A DNA stretch of 64,000 nt from NCBI RefSeq assembly GCF_014306105.1, contig NZ_JACRVF010000004.1:306389-370388 (forward strand), written 5' to 3'. The position numbers and the translations under genes were made by a program. Below the pieces are notes generated by a model. It did no database searches. It was not told the origin of the DNA and saw nothing but the letters and a program-made list of their open reading frames with translations. Shown one piece after another: positions 1 to 7,760 of this stretch; the first letter of the stretch is position 1; the number at the start of each line of letters is the position of its first letter. Source of the DNA: Pontibacter cellulosilyticus. Its GTDB lineage: Bacteria; Bacteroidota; Bacteroidia; Cytophagales; Hymenobacteraceae.

Positions 1-228
1 GGCGCCTATCCAGGCGTTGCCAAGGTTCACGTGGGTGGCCGCGCTCAGGCCCGTGCCCTTGATCGTCACTGTCGTCCCCACAGGCCCGCCTGCAAGGGGA
101 GAGAAAGAATCCATGACGGGGGCTGTCTGCGCCTGAACCTTGGTTAATGAACCTAGAACGATTAAAAAATTCAGCAGCAGCATTACAAGAACTTTGCCTT
201 TACGAGAGTGAGCGTAAATTTGTGCCAT
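1..228 (-). CDS. TIG/IPT-domain secreted protein, N-terminal 76 residues (cut by window edge)
   Basis: Reading the minus strand from an ATG at 228 gives an open frame of exactly 76 codons to the window edge. It starts with a basic N-terminus (AHSRKGK) and a hydrophobic stretch ending VQAQ, a typical signal peptide. Next comes the start of an IPT/TIG Ig-like fold: SFSPLAGGPVGTTVTIKGTG, then LSAATHVNLGNAW. Such modules are repeated in large cell-surface or type IX-secreted proteins of Bacteroidota. The rest of the gene lies left of the window, so the repeat number and any C-terminal sorting domain cannot be seen. The family call rests on one partial domain. Confidence 0.75.
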   Translation of the reverse strand, partial: MAQIYAHSRKGKVLVMLLLNFLIVLGSLTKVQAQTAPVMDSFSPLAGGPVGTTVTIKGTGLSAATHVNLGNAWIGA

Positions 229-596
229 AGCCGTTTTTATAGTAAAAATGTATCTTATTTCGGGATCTTTGTATAATGCTCACAAAATAAGATATTTTTT
301 ATTTGATTTCAGCAACTTTAAATAAAATATTTCGTAAACGGCCTCTGCTAAGTATAAAAATGTGTAAAGCATATATATAAATATCTATATGCATTTAATA
401 CTAGTTTTCCTTTAAATCTCTCTATAAATGGCTTTTTGAGAAATACTATTTTAAAAAAGGCGCCTTTAAGAAGTTCAACACCAAGGTATCTTATAAAAAA
501 AATTTCTTATTAGATTGCGATGCATTTTACCATTAAACGTAATGGTTAATAATCAACCCATTAGACCATCTTCTACCTTATAATGCCGCTGCAAAG
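229..596. other. AT-rich gene-free gap
   Basis: A 368-bp gap between the start of the TIG-domain gene and the end of the metallophosphatase gene. I see no coding potential. It holds the 251-294 inverted repeat and a short stem (ACCATTA at 529-535 with TAATGGT at 540-546) without a T-tract, and is otherwise AT-rich. It probably carries the promoter of the TIG gene, but I cannot point to a clear TAnnTTTG box. Confidence 0.5.
251..294. repeat. 10-bp inverted repeat in the leader of the TIG-domain gene
   Basis: TATCTTATTT at 251-260 is matched exactly by its reverse complement AAATAAGATA at 285-294, with a 24-nt spacer. It lies 23-66 bp upstream of the TIG gene start, so it could be an operator or a leader hairpin. 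It has no T-tract. Function is inferred from position only. Confidence 0.4.
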
Positions 597-1292
597 CTAA
601 CTTTTCCGAGCCACCTTATAAGGCCTGTCTATGTTATGCTGGATAAACAATTCCTGAGAATCAAGGTCAAGTGCAACAAGATTACCGAAGGCAGCATTTC
701 TGTAGTATACACACCCTGCGTCCAAGTTAATTCTGCTTTCTTGATGAGAAGTTGCTTTTTTTATATTATGTAAAGGTGTAGGTGTATGCCCGTGTAGCAG
801 ACGCTTATTATTTATCTTTGACCAATCTACTTTATAATTGCGAATGTTCAACATGGCATCTGTGTCCTTGAAGATATCTGACTGATGAAAGTCAAAGCCT
901 GCGTGTACTAAAAAATAGTCTGGCAACTCATGGTAGAATGGGAGGGAGTGTATAAATCTCACATACTTATCTTGCAATTGCTCAAAGTGATCAATAGCAA
1001 AACTTTGCAGGGTTAACTTTTTTTCTGTAGCGGTTAAGTTCAGGGCTTTCTCACCTTTCTTAGAGCCTTGCAAAAGCATTTGATCATGATTACCTCGCAG
1101 GCATAGCACTTGGTAATGCTGTTTTTGAAGGTGAATAATAAAATCAATCACACCTTTGCTATCAGGCCCTTTATTTACTAGATCACCTAAAATATACAGC
1201 TCATCTGTCTTGGTTAACTTGAGCTGTTTCAAAACCATTGCTTTAAATGTTTGGGAGCAACCGTGTATATCCGTTAGCGCGTATCGGGCCAT
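597..1292 (-). CDS. Metallophosphoesterase, PPP-type serine/threonine phosphatase-like
   Basis: A 231-residue calcineurin-like metallophosphatase. All metal-binding motifs are present in order: DIHG near residue 8, GDLVNKGPDS, RGNHDQ, HAGF and HGHTP. These coordinate two metal ions, and the family hydrolyses phosphoprotein or dinucleoside polyphosphate esters; the substrate here is unknown. The frame is open to an ATG at 1334, but that ATG lies inside the upstream gene's terminator. An ATG at 1292 sits 20 bp from a TAnnTTTG box and gives the usual family N-terminus (MARYALTDIHGC), so I chose 1292. Confidence 0.85.
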   Translation of the reverse strand: MARYALTDIHGCSQTFKAMVLKQLKLTKTDELYILGDLVNKGPDSKGVIDFIIHLQKQHYQVLCLRGNHDQMLLQGSKKGEKALNLTATEKKLTLQSFAIDHFEQLQDKYVRFIHSLPFYHELPDYFLVHAGFDFHQSDIFKDTDAMLNIRNYKVDWSKINNKRLLHGHTPTPLHNIKKATSHQESRINLDAGCVYYRNAAFGNLVALDLDSQELFIQHNIDRPYKVARKS

Positions 1293-1312
1293 GGTGTTAG
1301 GCGATGTATAGG

Positions 1313-1320
1313 CAAATATA
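1313..1320 (-). promoter_or_regulatory. Bacteroidota-type -7 promoter box for the metallophosphatase gene
   Basis: On the minus strand this reads TATATTTG, matching TAnnTTTG. It predicts a transcript start about 14 nt before the ATG at 1292. It touches the T-tract of the terminator at 1319-1353, so termination and initiation abut. No convincing -33 TTTG is visible. Confidence 0.55.
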
Positions 1321-1353
1321 AAAAAAAATAGCACCCGATTTAATGGGTGCTAT
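1319..1353 (-). terminator. Rho-independent terminator of the small protein gene 1380-1619
   Basis: AATAGCACCC (1326-1335) pairs perfectly with GGGTGCTATT (1344-1353) around an 8-nt loop. On the minus strand the stem is followed by eight T residues (A run at 1319-1326). Confidence 0.85.
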
Positions 1354-1379
1354 TCTTTGTACGTAAGCGTTAGGTAATC

Positions 1380-1619
1380 TTAATTATACTTATTGTTATC
1401 TATCTCTGGTTTGTTCGTATTTCTGTTGGGGTTATTTTTCATAACGTTTTCCCCAGCTGCTTTGTCCGGACCAGTAGTATGTTTTTTCTTCAGGTCCTGG
1501 TGCTCTGCACGTGTCTGGCCCGGATCTACTGGTTTTGCACCGGCATTTTTATCCTGGCCTTTTCCTGTTGGTCTTCCTTTGTTCTCAGAGCTTGGTTGTG
1601 TGTGCTTATAAGATGGCAT
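1380..1619 (-). CDS. Small disordered hydrophilic protein (79 aa)
   Basis: A 79-residue protein rich in Lys, Asn, Gly, Pro and Gln, with no hydrophobic segment and no recognised domain; it is probably intrinsically disordered. The gene has an unusually strong AGGAGG ribosome site and a clean terminator, which supports it being real. It lies with another disordered small protein and an SDR oxidoreductase, an arrangement that suggests stress or desiccation protection. That role is inferred from composition and context only. Confidence 0.6.
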   Translation of the reverse strand: MPSYKHTQPSSENKGRPTGKGQDKNAGAKPVDPGQTRAEHQDLKKKHTTGPDKAAGENVMKNNPNRNTNKPEIDNNKYN

Positions 1620-1625
1620 GATATT

Positions 1626-1631
1626 CCTCCT
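1626..1631 (-). promoter_or_regulatory. Strong Shine-Dalgarno AGGAGG for the 79-aa protein
   Basis: The minus strand reads AGGAGG six bases before the ATG at 1619. Such a perfect anti-16S match is uncommon in Bacteroidota, which generally use weak or no Shine-Dalgarno sequences. It fixes the start and suggests high expression. Confidence 0.6.
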
Positions 1632-1648
1632 TTAATTAAATGTTATAC

Positions 1649-1951
1649 TTATGTTCCGCGACCTTCATCTTCAGTACGCATGTTATCAGGCGGTGGCGTT
1701 CCGTCGTCGGCATAGTCATTTACACCTGTTGCAGACGGCCCTTCTGAAGCTGTGTCGCTGCCAAATCCCTCTTTACCGTCGCGGTTACCGAAGCCACCAC
1801 GCTGATGCTCGTTTTTTGGCGGATCTGCTCCGGGTATAATGTGCCCGGCTCTCATTTCTTCCTCGCTAGTATCATCTTCTATGATGCGTATTGGCCGCTT
1901 ATTAGGTCCTTGGCCTTGCAGCCTTGTTTCGTTGCTTTTATTTTCAGCCAT
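1649..1951 (-). CDS. Small acidic/Gly-rich disordered protein (100 aa)
   Basis: A 100-residue hydrophilic protein with charged and Gly/Asp-rich low-complexity sequence (ENKSNETRLQGQG, IIEDDTSEEE, GGFGNRDGKEGFG). It has no transmembrane or signal segment and no domain I recognise. It lies 29 bp upstream of the 79-aa gene on the same strand, so the two are probably cotranscribed. The SDR gene further upstream also points the same way. Confidence 0.55.
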   Translation of the reverse strand: MAENKSNETRLQGQGPNKRPIRIIEDDTSEEEMRAGHIIPGADPPKNEHQRGGFGNRDGKEGFGSDTASEGPSATGVNDYADDGTPPPDNMRTEDEGRGT

Positions 1952-2036
1952 AATGCTTCTGTTTTAATTTACTGCCTTTTCAGGCGTTAACTGTACTTGT
2001 TTTACTCTTTTTAGCACACTATGGTTTAACTCTTTT

Positions 2037-2906
2037 CTAAGCCCCAACCTGTTCGCCACCATTCACATGTATCACCTGGCCCGTAATATAAGACCCATCT
2101 TCTGAGGCTAAAAGGACATAGGCAGGAGCAACTTCTGAGGGCTGCCCCGGACGTTTAAGCGGCACGTTACTGCCAAACTCCTTTACCTTTTTCGCATCGA
2201 AAGAGGCGGGAATAAGCGGCGTCCAGATGGGGCCAGGGGCAACAGCATTTACGCGTATTTTTTGCTCTGCCAAGTTCTGAGCTAGTGATCTAGTAAAGGA
2301 TGTAATGGCACCTTTAGTGGAGGCATAGTCCATGAGGTGATGGCTACCGCGATAGGAGGTAACAGAGGTAGTGTTTACAATGCAGCTGCCTTCTTTTAGG
2401 TGCTCCAGTGCGGCCTTCGTCATATAAAACATGCTGAAGATATTAGTCTCAAACGTCTTCTTCAGTTGCTCTTTTTTTATGTCTTTCAGGTCCTGCTGCT
2501 CGTGCTGCTCTGCCGCATTGTTCACAAGTATGTCTAGCTTGCCAAGTTCTTTTACTGTTTGCGTTACTGCTTTCTTACAAAAGGCTTCATCACCTATGTC
2601 ACCGGAGATCGTTACGCATTTGCGGCCTTCTTTTTCGATTAGTTGCTTGGTATCATCAGCATCTTTCTTTTCATCCAAGTATACGATGGCTATATCTGCG
2701 CCTTCACGGGCGAAATGAACTGCAACGGCACGTCCAATTCCACTGTCACCTCCTGTTATCAGGGCTACCTTACCTTTCAATTTGGCGCTGCCTTGGTAAC
2801 CTTCACGGATGTACTCCGGCTGTGGCGTCATTTTATATTCATCCCCGGGCTGGTCTTTCTGCTCCTGCGGCGGTACCGATTTAGGTTTTTTACTCATAGT
2901 TTTCAT
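2037..2906 (-). CDS. SDR family NAD(P)-dependent oxidoreductase, YghA/YhdG-like
   Basis: A 289-residue classical short-chain dehydrogenase with a ~40-residue N-terminal extension rich in Lys, Pro and Gln. The cofactor motif TGGDSGIG is at 51-58, the structural NNAA at 129-132, the catalytic serine near 181-184, and Tyr194/Lys198 lie in YASTK. The extension and the sequence PGPIWTPLIPASF are typical of the YghA-type general-stress subfamily, whose physiological substrates are poorly known. The start could be the ATG at 2906 or the one at 2897; no Shine-Dalgarno sequence decides between them. Two small disordered proteins follow on the same strand. Confidence 0.85.
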   Translation of the reverse strand: MKTMSKKPKSVPPQEQKDQPGDEYKMTPQPEYIREGYQGSAKLKGKVALITGGDSGIGRAVAVHFAREGADIAIVYLDEKKDADDTKQLIEKEGRKCVTISGDIGDEAFCKKAVTQTVKELGKLDILVNNAAEQHEQQDLKDIKKEQLKKTFETNIFSMFYMTKAALEHLKEGSCIVNTTSVTSYRGSHHLMDYASTKGAITSFTRSLAQNLAEQKIRVNAVAPGPIWTPLIPASFDAKKVKEFGSNVPLKRPGQPSEVAPAYVLLASEDGSYITGQVIHVNGGEQVGA

Positions 2907-3040
2907 AGCTTTATAGTATAATTACTGCCTTAGCCTATACGCCTGTTTTTCTGGATGCGTTGTTACAGGAAAGTCAAAGTATAAGTGCTGCACAGTGAGG
3001 CTGCCAATGAAGTAAAACAGATTTTATACTAGTATAAATT

Positions 3041-3289
3041 ATGTGGAGAGAAGAAGACAACAAGCTAAAGCGCACCTTAGAGTTTAAGGACTTTAAAGCA
3101 GCAATGGCATTTATGAACCAGGTAGCCGATGTGGCTGAAGAGATAAACCACCACCCGTGGTGGAGCAACGTGTATAACAAAATTGAAATTGAGCTAACAA
3201 CTCACGATGCCGGCAACACCGTAACTGAGAAAGACTATGAGTTAGCCCAAAAAATTGATCAGATCTACGACAACACAAAAAATAGTTGA
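3041..3289 (+). CDS. 4a-hydroxytetrahydrobiopterin dehydratase (PCD/DCoH family)
   Basis: An 82-residue protein matching pterin-4a-carbinolamine dehydratase. The signature EINHHPWWSNVYN is followed by a spaced His and an Asp (TTHDAGNTVTEKD). The enzyme dehydrates 4a-hydroxytetrahydropterin so that the cofactor of aromatic amino acid hydroxylases can be regenerated. No phenylalanine hydroxylase is visible nearby. It is slightly shorter than usual (about 95-110 residues) and lacks part of the N-terminal strand. An in-frame stop six bases before the ATG shows that the protein does not extend upstream. Confidence 0.88.
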   Translation: MWREEDNKLKRTLEFKDFKAAMAFMNQVADVAEEINHHPWWSNVYNKIEIELTTHDAGNTVTEKDYELAQKIDQIYDNTKNS

Positions 3290-3295
3290 TTGTAG

Positions 3296-3303
3296 TATCT
3301 TTG
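3296..3303 (+). promoter_or_regulatory. TAnnTTTG promoter box of rsmI
   Basis: TATCTTTG ends four bases before the rsmI ATG at 3308. With usual spacing transcription would start at or next to the ATG, so the message may be leaderless. A -33 element is not obvious. Confidence 0.5.
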
Positions 3304-3307
3304 AAGT

Positions 3308-4018
3308 ATGCAGGAACCTGAGAAAACTAATTTATACTTGGTGCCAACGCCTATTGGCAACCTGGAGGATATTACATTAAGGGCTATTCGTGTGCTGAAG
3401 GAGGTAGACGTTATACTTGCCGAGGACACGCGCACCAGTGGAAAACTGTTGCAGCATTTGGGTATTGAAAAACGCATGCACAGCCACCATCTTCACAACG
3501 AGCACAAAGCCACAGCACATTTAATCGATCGCCTGAAAGCAGGGGAGGTAATGGCCTTGATATCGGATGCTGGTACACCGGGCATTTCAGACCCTGGTTT
3601 TTTCTTAGTGCGTGAATGTCTGAAAAATGACCTAAAGGTAGAGTGTTTACCGGGTGCCACTGCTTTCGTTCCTGCACTGGTTAAGTCTGGCTTTAGCACC
3701 GACAGGTTTACGTTTGAGGGGTTTCTGCCCATAAAGAAGGGACGCCAGACACGCCTGCAGAGCCTGGCTTCCGAAGAAAGAACTATGATCTTTTATGAAT
3801 CGCCGCACCGCCTTCTGAAGACGCTGACGCAATTTAAAGAGTACTTTGGAGGAGATCGCATGGCCTCTGTTTCACGTGAAATCTCCAAAATGTTTGAAGA
3901 AACTATAAATGGCACCCTCGATGAGCTTGTCGAAATTTTCACCACCAAAGCCATTAAAGGGGAGTTTGTACTAGTAGTAGCAGGAGAGAAGTCAGGCAAA
4001 GCAACAAGTGCCGAATAA
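3308..4018 (+). CDS. rsmI: 16S rRNA (cytidine1402-2'-O)-methyltransferase RsmI
   Basis: A 236-residue member of the tetrapyrrole-methylase superfamily. Diagnostic stretches are LVPTPIGNLEDITLRA at the N-terminus, ILAEDTRTSGKLL, SDAGTPGISDPG, LPGATAFVPALV and the VSREISK motif. RsmI uses S-adenosylmethionine to 2'-O-methylate C1402 in the ribosomal P site. Length is at the short end of the family. The DUF4105 gene starts only 3 bp after the stop, so the two are likely cotranscribed. Confidence 0.93.
   Translation: MQEPEKTNLYLVPTPIGNLEDITLRAIRVLKEVDVILAEDTRTSGKLLQHLGIEKRMHSHHLHNEHKATAHLIDRLKAGEVMALISDAGTPGISDPGFFLVRECLKNDLKVECLPGATAFVPALVKSGFSTDRFTFEGFLPIKKGRQTRLQSLASEERTMIFYESPHRLLKTLTQFKEYFGGDRMASVSREISKMFEETINGTLDELVEIFTTKAIKGEFVLVVAGEKSGKATSAE
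3868..3883. other. Degenerate parS-like sequence inside rsmI
   Basis: TGTTTCACGTGAAATC matches 14 of 16 bases of the ParB site TGTTTCACGTGAAACA. It also encodes Val-Ser-Arg-Glu-Ile of a conserved RsmI motif, so the match may be only a coding coincidence. Confidence 0.3.
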
Positions 4019-4021
4019 CAT

Positions 4022-5239
4022 ATGAAAAATTATCTAAAGAAAATAAGCCTGCTATTCCTGCTGGCGTGCTTTACAGTACAGGCAAGGGCTCAGTTTGAGG
4101 GAGTACAGATAACTCCGGATGCAAAGATAAGCCTGATTACCTGCTCCAGCGGCGATGATCTGTATGCCGTGTTCGGCCATAGCGCCGTGCGGGTGCAGGA
4201 CCCAACGCTCGGCATGGATGTGATTTTCAATTATGGCACCTTCGACTTTAACGAGCCTAATTTCTACCTCAAGTTTGCCAGAGGAAAACTAAACTACAAA
4301 TTGTCGGCAGCGCATTTTAGCGACTTTGTATACAGCTACGCCCAAGACAACCGCTCCGTATTTGAGCAGGAACTGAACCTTACGCCTGAGCAGAAGCAGA
4401 AGTACTGGCTTTTTTTAACAAACAATTACTTGCCAGCAAACCGCTTTTATCTTTACGATTTCTTCTTCGACAATTGCGCCACCCGCATCCGCGACGGACT
4501 GGAAGCTACTTTCCCGGACCAGATAAAGTATAACATCGATCATCTGGACAAAGACTACAGCTTTAGAAACCTAATTGATTTATACTTGCCACCGCAGCCA
4601 TGGGGAGATTTTGGAATTGACATTGCCTTAGGAGCTAGAATTGATAAAGAGGCTACTCCGTATGAGTACATGTTCCTGCCGGATTACCTATCGCAAGGCT
4701 TTGCCAATGCCACCATTGAGCAAAACGGGCAGGCAGTGCAGTTAACTGGCAAGCCTGTGACAGTGTTTGTGCAGCAGCCGCCAGCCGAGCAACCATTTTC
4801 ACTATTTATCCCAACCATACTTTGCTGGATTCTTTTTGTAGTGGTAGCTGCAGTAACGCTGCTTAATCTGAAGAATAACCGCCGCTCCCGCACATTAGAC
4901 TTTATACTTTTCTTCGCAGCTGGATTGCTGGGTATTGTAATGCTGCTGCTATGGTTTGCTACAGACCACCAGGCAACCGCTTATAACTTTAACCTGCTGT
5001 GGGCCATACCTACACACGCTATAGCTGCAATTTATATTGGCAGAAAAGTAGTACCGGCCTGGGCAGCTAAGTATATGGCCATAACCGGGCTGATAACCGG
5101 TATACTTACCATCTCTTGGTGGCTGTTACCCCAAGAGCCTCATGCTGCCTTTATACCACTGGGACTAACCTTGTTCCTGCGTGCCGAGTATATTGCATGG
5201 TTTGAGAAAAAGAAAGAATTAGTAGCTGCCAAAGTATAA
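4022..5239 (+). CDS. DUF4105 (Lnb N-terminal periplasmic domain) membrane protein
   Basis: A 405-residue protein with a signal peptide (hydrophobic core, cleavage near ARAQ). Its N-terminal periplasmic DUF4105 domain of about 230 residues carries the family hallmarks SSGDDLYAVFGHSAVRV, FNYGTFDFNEPNFYLKF and YDFFFDNCATRIRD, with a conserved His and Cys that suggest a papain/NlpC-like catalytic fold. The C-terminal third contains roughly four membrane helices. The family includes the N-terminal part of lacto-N-biosidase-type proteins, and its reaction is not established. It sits tightly behind rsmI and 10 bp before the IMPase gene. Confidence 0.8.
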   Translation: MKNYLKKISLLFLLACFTVQARAQFEGVQITPDAKISLITCSSGDDLYAVFGHSAVRVQDPTLGMDVIFNYGTFDFNEPNFYLKFARGKLNYKLSAAHFSDFVYSYAQDNRSVFEQELNLTPEQKQKYWLFLTNNYLPANRFYLYDFFFDNCATRIRDGLEATFPDQIKYNIDHLDKDYSFRNLIDLYLPPQPWGDFGIDIALGARIDKEATPYEYMFLPDYLSQGFANATIEQNGQAVQLTGKPVTVFVQQPPAEQPFSLFIPTILCWILFVVVAAVTLLNLKNNRRSRTLDFILFFAAGLLGIVMLLLWFATDHQATAYNFNLLWAIPTHAIAAIYIGRKVVPAWAAKYMAITGLITGILTISWWLLPQEPHAAFIPLGLTLFLRAEYIAWFEKKKELVAAKV

Positions 5240-5249
5240 CCCACCAACT

Positions 5250-6053
5250 ATGAACCTGAACCAGCTAAGCCAGAACCTGAACATACTTGCCCGTAGCGTA
5301 GGCGCTTTTTTGAAGCACGAATGCGAGAACTTTGACGTTTCCAAAGTTGAGATGAAAGGTTTTAACAATCTGGTATCGTATGTAGATAAGGAGGCAGAAG
5401 AGCAACTAGTAAAAGGCTTGAGAACACTGCTGCCAGAGGCCGGCTTTATAACGGAAGAGGAAACAGATAATACGAAAGGCGACCGCTACAACTGGGTGGT
5501 AGACCCGCTAGACGGCACCACCAATTTTACCCATGGCTTGCCCGCTTACTCTGTTAGCGTGGGCCTAATGGACGGCGATGAAGTGGTGCTGGGCGTAGTA
5601 TATGAACCTAATCGCGATGAATGCTTCTGGGCCTATAAAGGAGGAGGCGCTTTCTGTAATGATAAGCAAATAAACGTATCGGAGGCGCCGGCACTTAAAG
5701 ATTCACTTATTGCAACCGGTTTCCCATACTACGACTTTGGCCTCACACAGCAGTACCTGCAGGTGCTGGGCAGCTTTATGGGTAGATCGCACGGTGTGCG
5801 TCGGCTGGGTTCTGCCGCCCTTGACTTAGCGTATGTAGCAATAGGCAGGTTTGAAGGCTTTTTTGAGTACAACCTGAATGCATGGGATGTAGCCGGAGGG
5901 GCCATTATAGTGCGGGAAGCAGGTGGTAAGGTGTCTAAGTTTTCTGAAGGCGGTGACTATATTTTTGGTCGTGAGATTGTAGCCAGCAACAGCCGCATCC
6001 ATCAGGAAATGCTCGATACAATTGCCGAACATTGGAAAGGCACCGATGCTTAA
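5250..6053 (+). CDS. Inositol monophosphatase family protein (SuhB-like)
   Basis: A 267-residue Mg2+-dependent phosphatase. The first metal motif includes ITEEET near 67-72, the second is DPLDGTTNF at 85-93, and the third metal-binding segment is AWDVAGGAIIVREAGG in the C-terminal part. Family members hydrolyse myo-inositol-1-phosphate or similar sugar phosphates; SuhB also aids ribosome biogenesis in Proteobacteria. The substrate cannot be read from sequence. Length is normal. It probably shares a transcript with the upstream DUF4105 gene. Confidence 0.9.
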   Translation: MNLNQLSQNLNILARSVGAFLKHECENFDVSKVEMKGFNNLVSYVDKEAEEQLVKGLRTLLPEAGFITEEETDNTKGDRYNWVVDPLDGTTNFTHGLPAYSVSVGLMDGDEVVLGVVYEPNRDECFWAYKGGGAFCNDKQINVSEAPALKDSLIATGFPYYDFGLTQQYLQVLGSFMGRSHGVRRLGSAALDLAYVAIGRFEGFFEYNLNAWDVAGGAIIVREAGGKVSKFSEGGDYIFGREIVASNSRIHQEMLDTIAEHWKGTDA

Positions 6054-6087
6054 ACTTTTTATACTTTTGTGTAGTTGATAGTAGCGT

Positions 6088-6264
6088 ATGGTACAGGAAC
6101 TCATCATCCTTCTCGTTTTTATAGCTGCGGCTTTGTACATGGGCCGTATGTTGTATCGCAGCTTTGCGGCTAAGAGCGGCTGCGCCAAAAGCTGTGGCGC
6201 CTGCTCTACCATCGACTTCAAAAAGATCCAGAAAGACCTCGAAAAATCAGTGAATCGCCAGTAA
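6088..6264 (+). CDS. FeoB-associated Cys-rich membrane protein-like (58 aa)
   Basis: A 58-residue ORF. It begins with one membrane helix (about residues 4-18: LIILLVFIAAALYMG), followed by a short Cys cluster (C32, C36, C39 in GCAKSCGACS) and a Lys-rich tail. This is the layout of the FeoB-associated Cys-rich family found next to ferrous iron transporters in Bacteroidota. No feoA or feoB is present here, so either the protein acts at a distance or the family name misleads. It starts 34 bp after the IMPase stop. Confidence 0.65.
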   Translation: MVQELIILLVFIAAALYMGRMLYRSFAAKSGCAKSCGACSTIDFKKIQKDLEKSVNRQ

Positions 6265-6402
6265 TGGTGAACGAGTTATAGTCAATTCTCACAAATACTC
6301 TTCATCAGCCGTTATTCATTAATAATCACAATACCCGTATCTAAACTTTGTTTTTGCGTATAGTTCTATACTTACGGATAGAACATAAACCATTGTAATG
6401 CT

Positions 6403-6741
6403 ATGCAAGATAAAGTTGAAGAAAGATCCCTTGTAAACGTACTAAACCGACTACGCAAAGACGGCTACAAGTATGATTTTAAAGTTTCCGGCGACGGCAG
6501 ACTTTGCACTATGGAAGAAAAAGACATGTTTGGGCCAGAGCAAGTGCGCATCGTAGATTTCTATAGATTTGAAGGAGAAAGCGATCCGGACGATATGTCT
6601 ATACTTTACGCGCTGGAGACCACTACCGGCCTTAAAGGAACGTTATCTAACTCCTACGGCCCCTATGCCGATGAAGGCGTAGACAACTTTCTGAAGCAGG
6701 TAGAAGACCTTGGAAAAAACCTCGATAAAAAAGACAAGTAA
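6403..6741 (+). CDS. Conserved Bacteroidota protein, often mislabelled phosphoribosylpyrophosphate synthetase
   Basis: A 112-residue soluble protein. Its core (VDFYRFEGESDPDDMSILYALET followed by GLKGTLSNSYGPYAD in pieces) matches a small family that databases often name phosphoribosylpyrophosphate synthetase. It lacks the PRPP loop and is far too short for that enzyme. No catalytic motif is visible and the function is unknown. A very long hairpin overlaps its stop codon and separates it from the convergent mscS gene. Confidence 0.65.
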   Translation: MQDKVEERSLVNVLNRLRKDGYKYDFKVSGDGRLCTMEEKDMFGPEQVRIVDFYRFEGESDPDDMSILYALETTTGLKGTLSNSYGPYADEGVDNFLKQVEDLGKNLDKKDK

Positions 6742-6782
6742 CAACAGAGAGGGCCGATGCGATATCGGCCCTCTCTGTTGTT
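6740..6782. terminator. 19-bp perfect hairpin between convergent genes
   Basis: Bases 6740-6758 pair without mismatch with 6764-6782 around the 5-nt loop GCGAT. The stem starts inside the stop codon of the upstream gene. There is no long T-tract on either side, so it is a hairpin-only, presumably bidirectional, terminator. Confidence 0.7.
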
Positions 6783-6793
6783 ATAAATACTTA

Positions 6794-7735
6794 CTATCCT
6801 TTATTGCTTTCTTGCTGCTGGCTTTCTGAACCAGCGCCATTTATACTTTTTATACTTTGCAGTTCATCACTTAACCTGTCGCCGCCTTTTATTGCGAAAT
6901 CCAGCGTACGAATAGGGAATGGAATAACAATATTGTTTGCATCAAACGCCTTTTTGATGCGGATGATGGCGTCGCTTTTCGCTCCTACATAATCTACCTG
7001 GCGGCTGTAGCTTACCCAGAAACGTGCTTTAAAATTGATCGAGCTATCCCCGAAGGCATCGTACATCACTTCAATGTCGCGGTTTTTTACGCGGTTTTTT
7101 ACATTCTCCAGCGCATCGATTACTATCGTCTGTACACGCTCCAGATCCTCTGCATAGGACACACCGACCTCCACATCCACTCGCCGGGTGCCATGAAACG
7201 AGAGGTTCGTGACCGGGTTTTCGAACACCATTTTGTTGGGCAGCTTTACCAACTCTCCGGTTGGCTTCCGGATATCCACAGTGCGTAGCGTAATGCGCTC
7301 AATCACCCCAAAATATTCATTTGTCTCGATCATATCACCTACACCGAATGGCTTTTGCACGGCAATGATGACACCTGATATAAAATTGGCGGCAATATCC
7401 TGAAAGGCAAAACCTAAAGCCAAACCCAAGATACCCACACCGGCTAAAAGGGAGATTACAACTTTATCTAGCTTGAGCACCCAAAGCACAACAAAGAATC
7501 CGAGCAAAAGCAACGAAAGGTAAAGCAGGGTAGAGATAAGGTTGTTTAGAGCATTACTATGGGAAAAGCGGCTGATAACATTATCCAGGCCGTTGCGGAT
7601 CATCCTGGCAATGTAAAAAGTAAGGATGAGCAGGATAATAGCTACAAAGATGTTCGGTAGCAGCAATATTACCTGATTTCCCCAAACCTGAAGTTTATCG
7701 AGCAGCAGCTCCAGGGCATTGTTGATGTCTTTCAT
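6794..7735 (-). CDS. Mechanosensitive channel MscS family protein
   Basis: A 313-residue inner membrane channel with three predicted N-terminal helices. The pore-helix region GVGILGLALGFAFQDIAANF leads into the MscS beta domain (GDMIETNEYFGVIERITLRT, PNKMVFENPVTNL). MscS channels open under membrane tension to release solutes during hypo-osmotic shock. The C-terminus has a short hydrophilic tail rich in Ser, Gln and Glu. It lies 25 bp downstream of a radical SAM gene on the same strand, so they are likely cotranscribed. A second, larger MscS gene begins at 62418. Confidence 0.92.
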   Translation of the reverse strand: MKDINNALELLLDKLQVWGNQVILLLPNIFVAIILLILTFYIARMIRNGLDNVISRFSHSNALNNLISTLLYLSLLLLGFFVVLWVLKLDKVVISLLAGVGILGLALGFAFQDIAANFISGVIIAVQKPFGVGDMIETNEYFGVIERITLRTVDIRKPTGELVKLPNKMVFENPVTNLSFHGTRRVDVEVGVSYAEDLERVQTIVIDALENVKNRVKNRDIEVMYDAFGDSSINFKARFWVSYSRQVDYVGAKSDAIIRIKKAFDANNIVIPFPIRTLDFAIKGGDRLSDELQSIKSINGAGSESQQQESNKG

Positions 7736-7760
7736 ACGATAAGCTGATGTTGCATTTATC

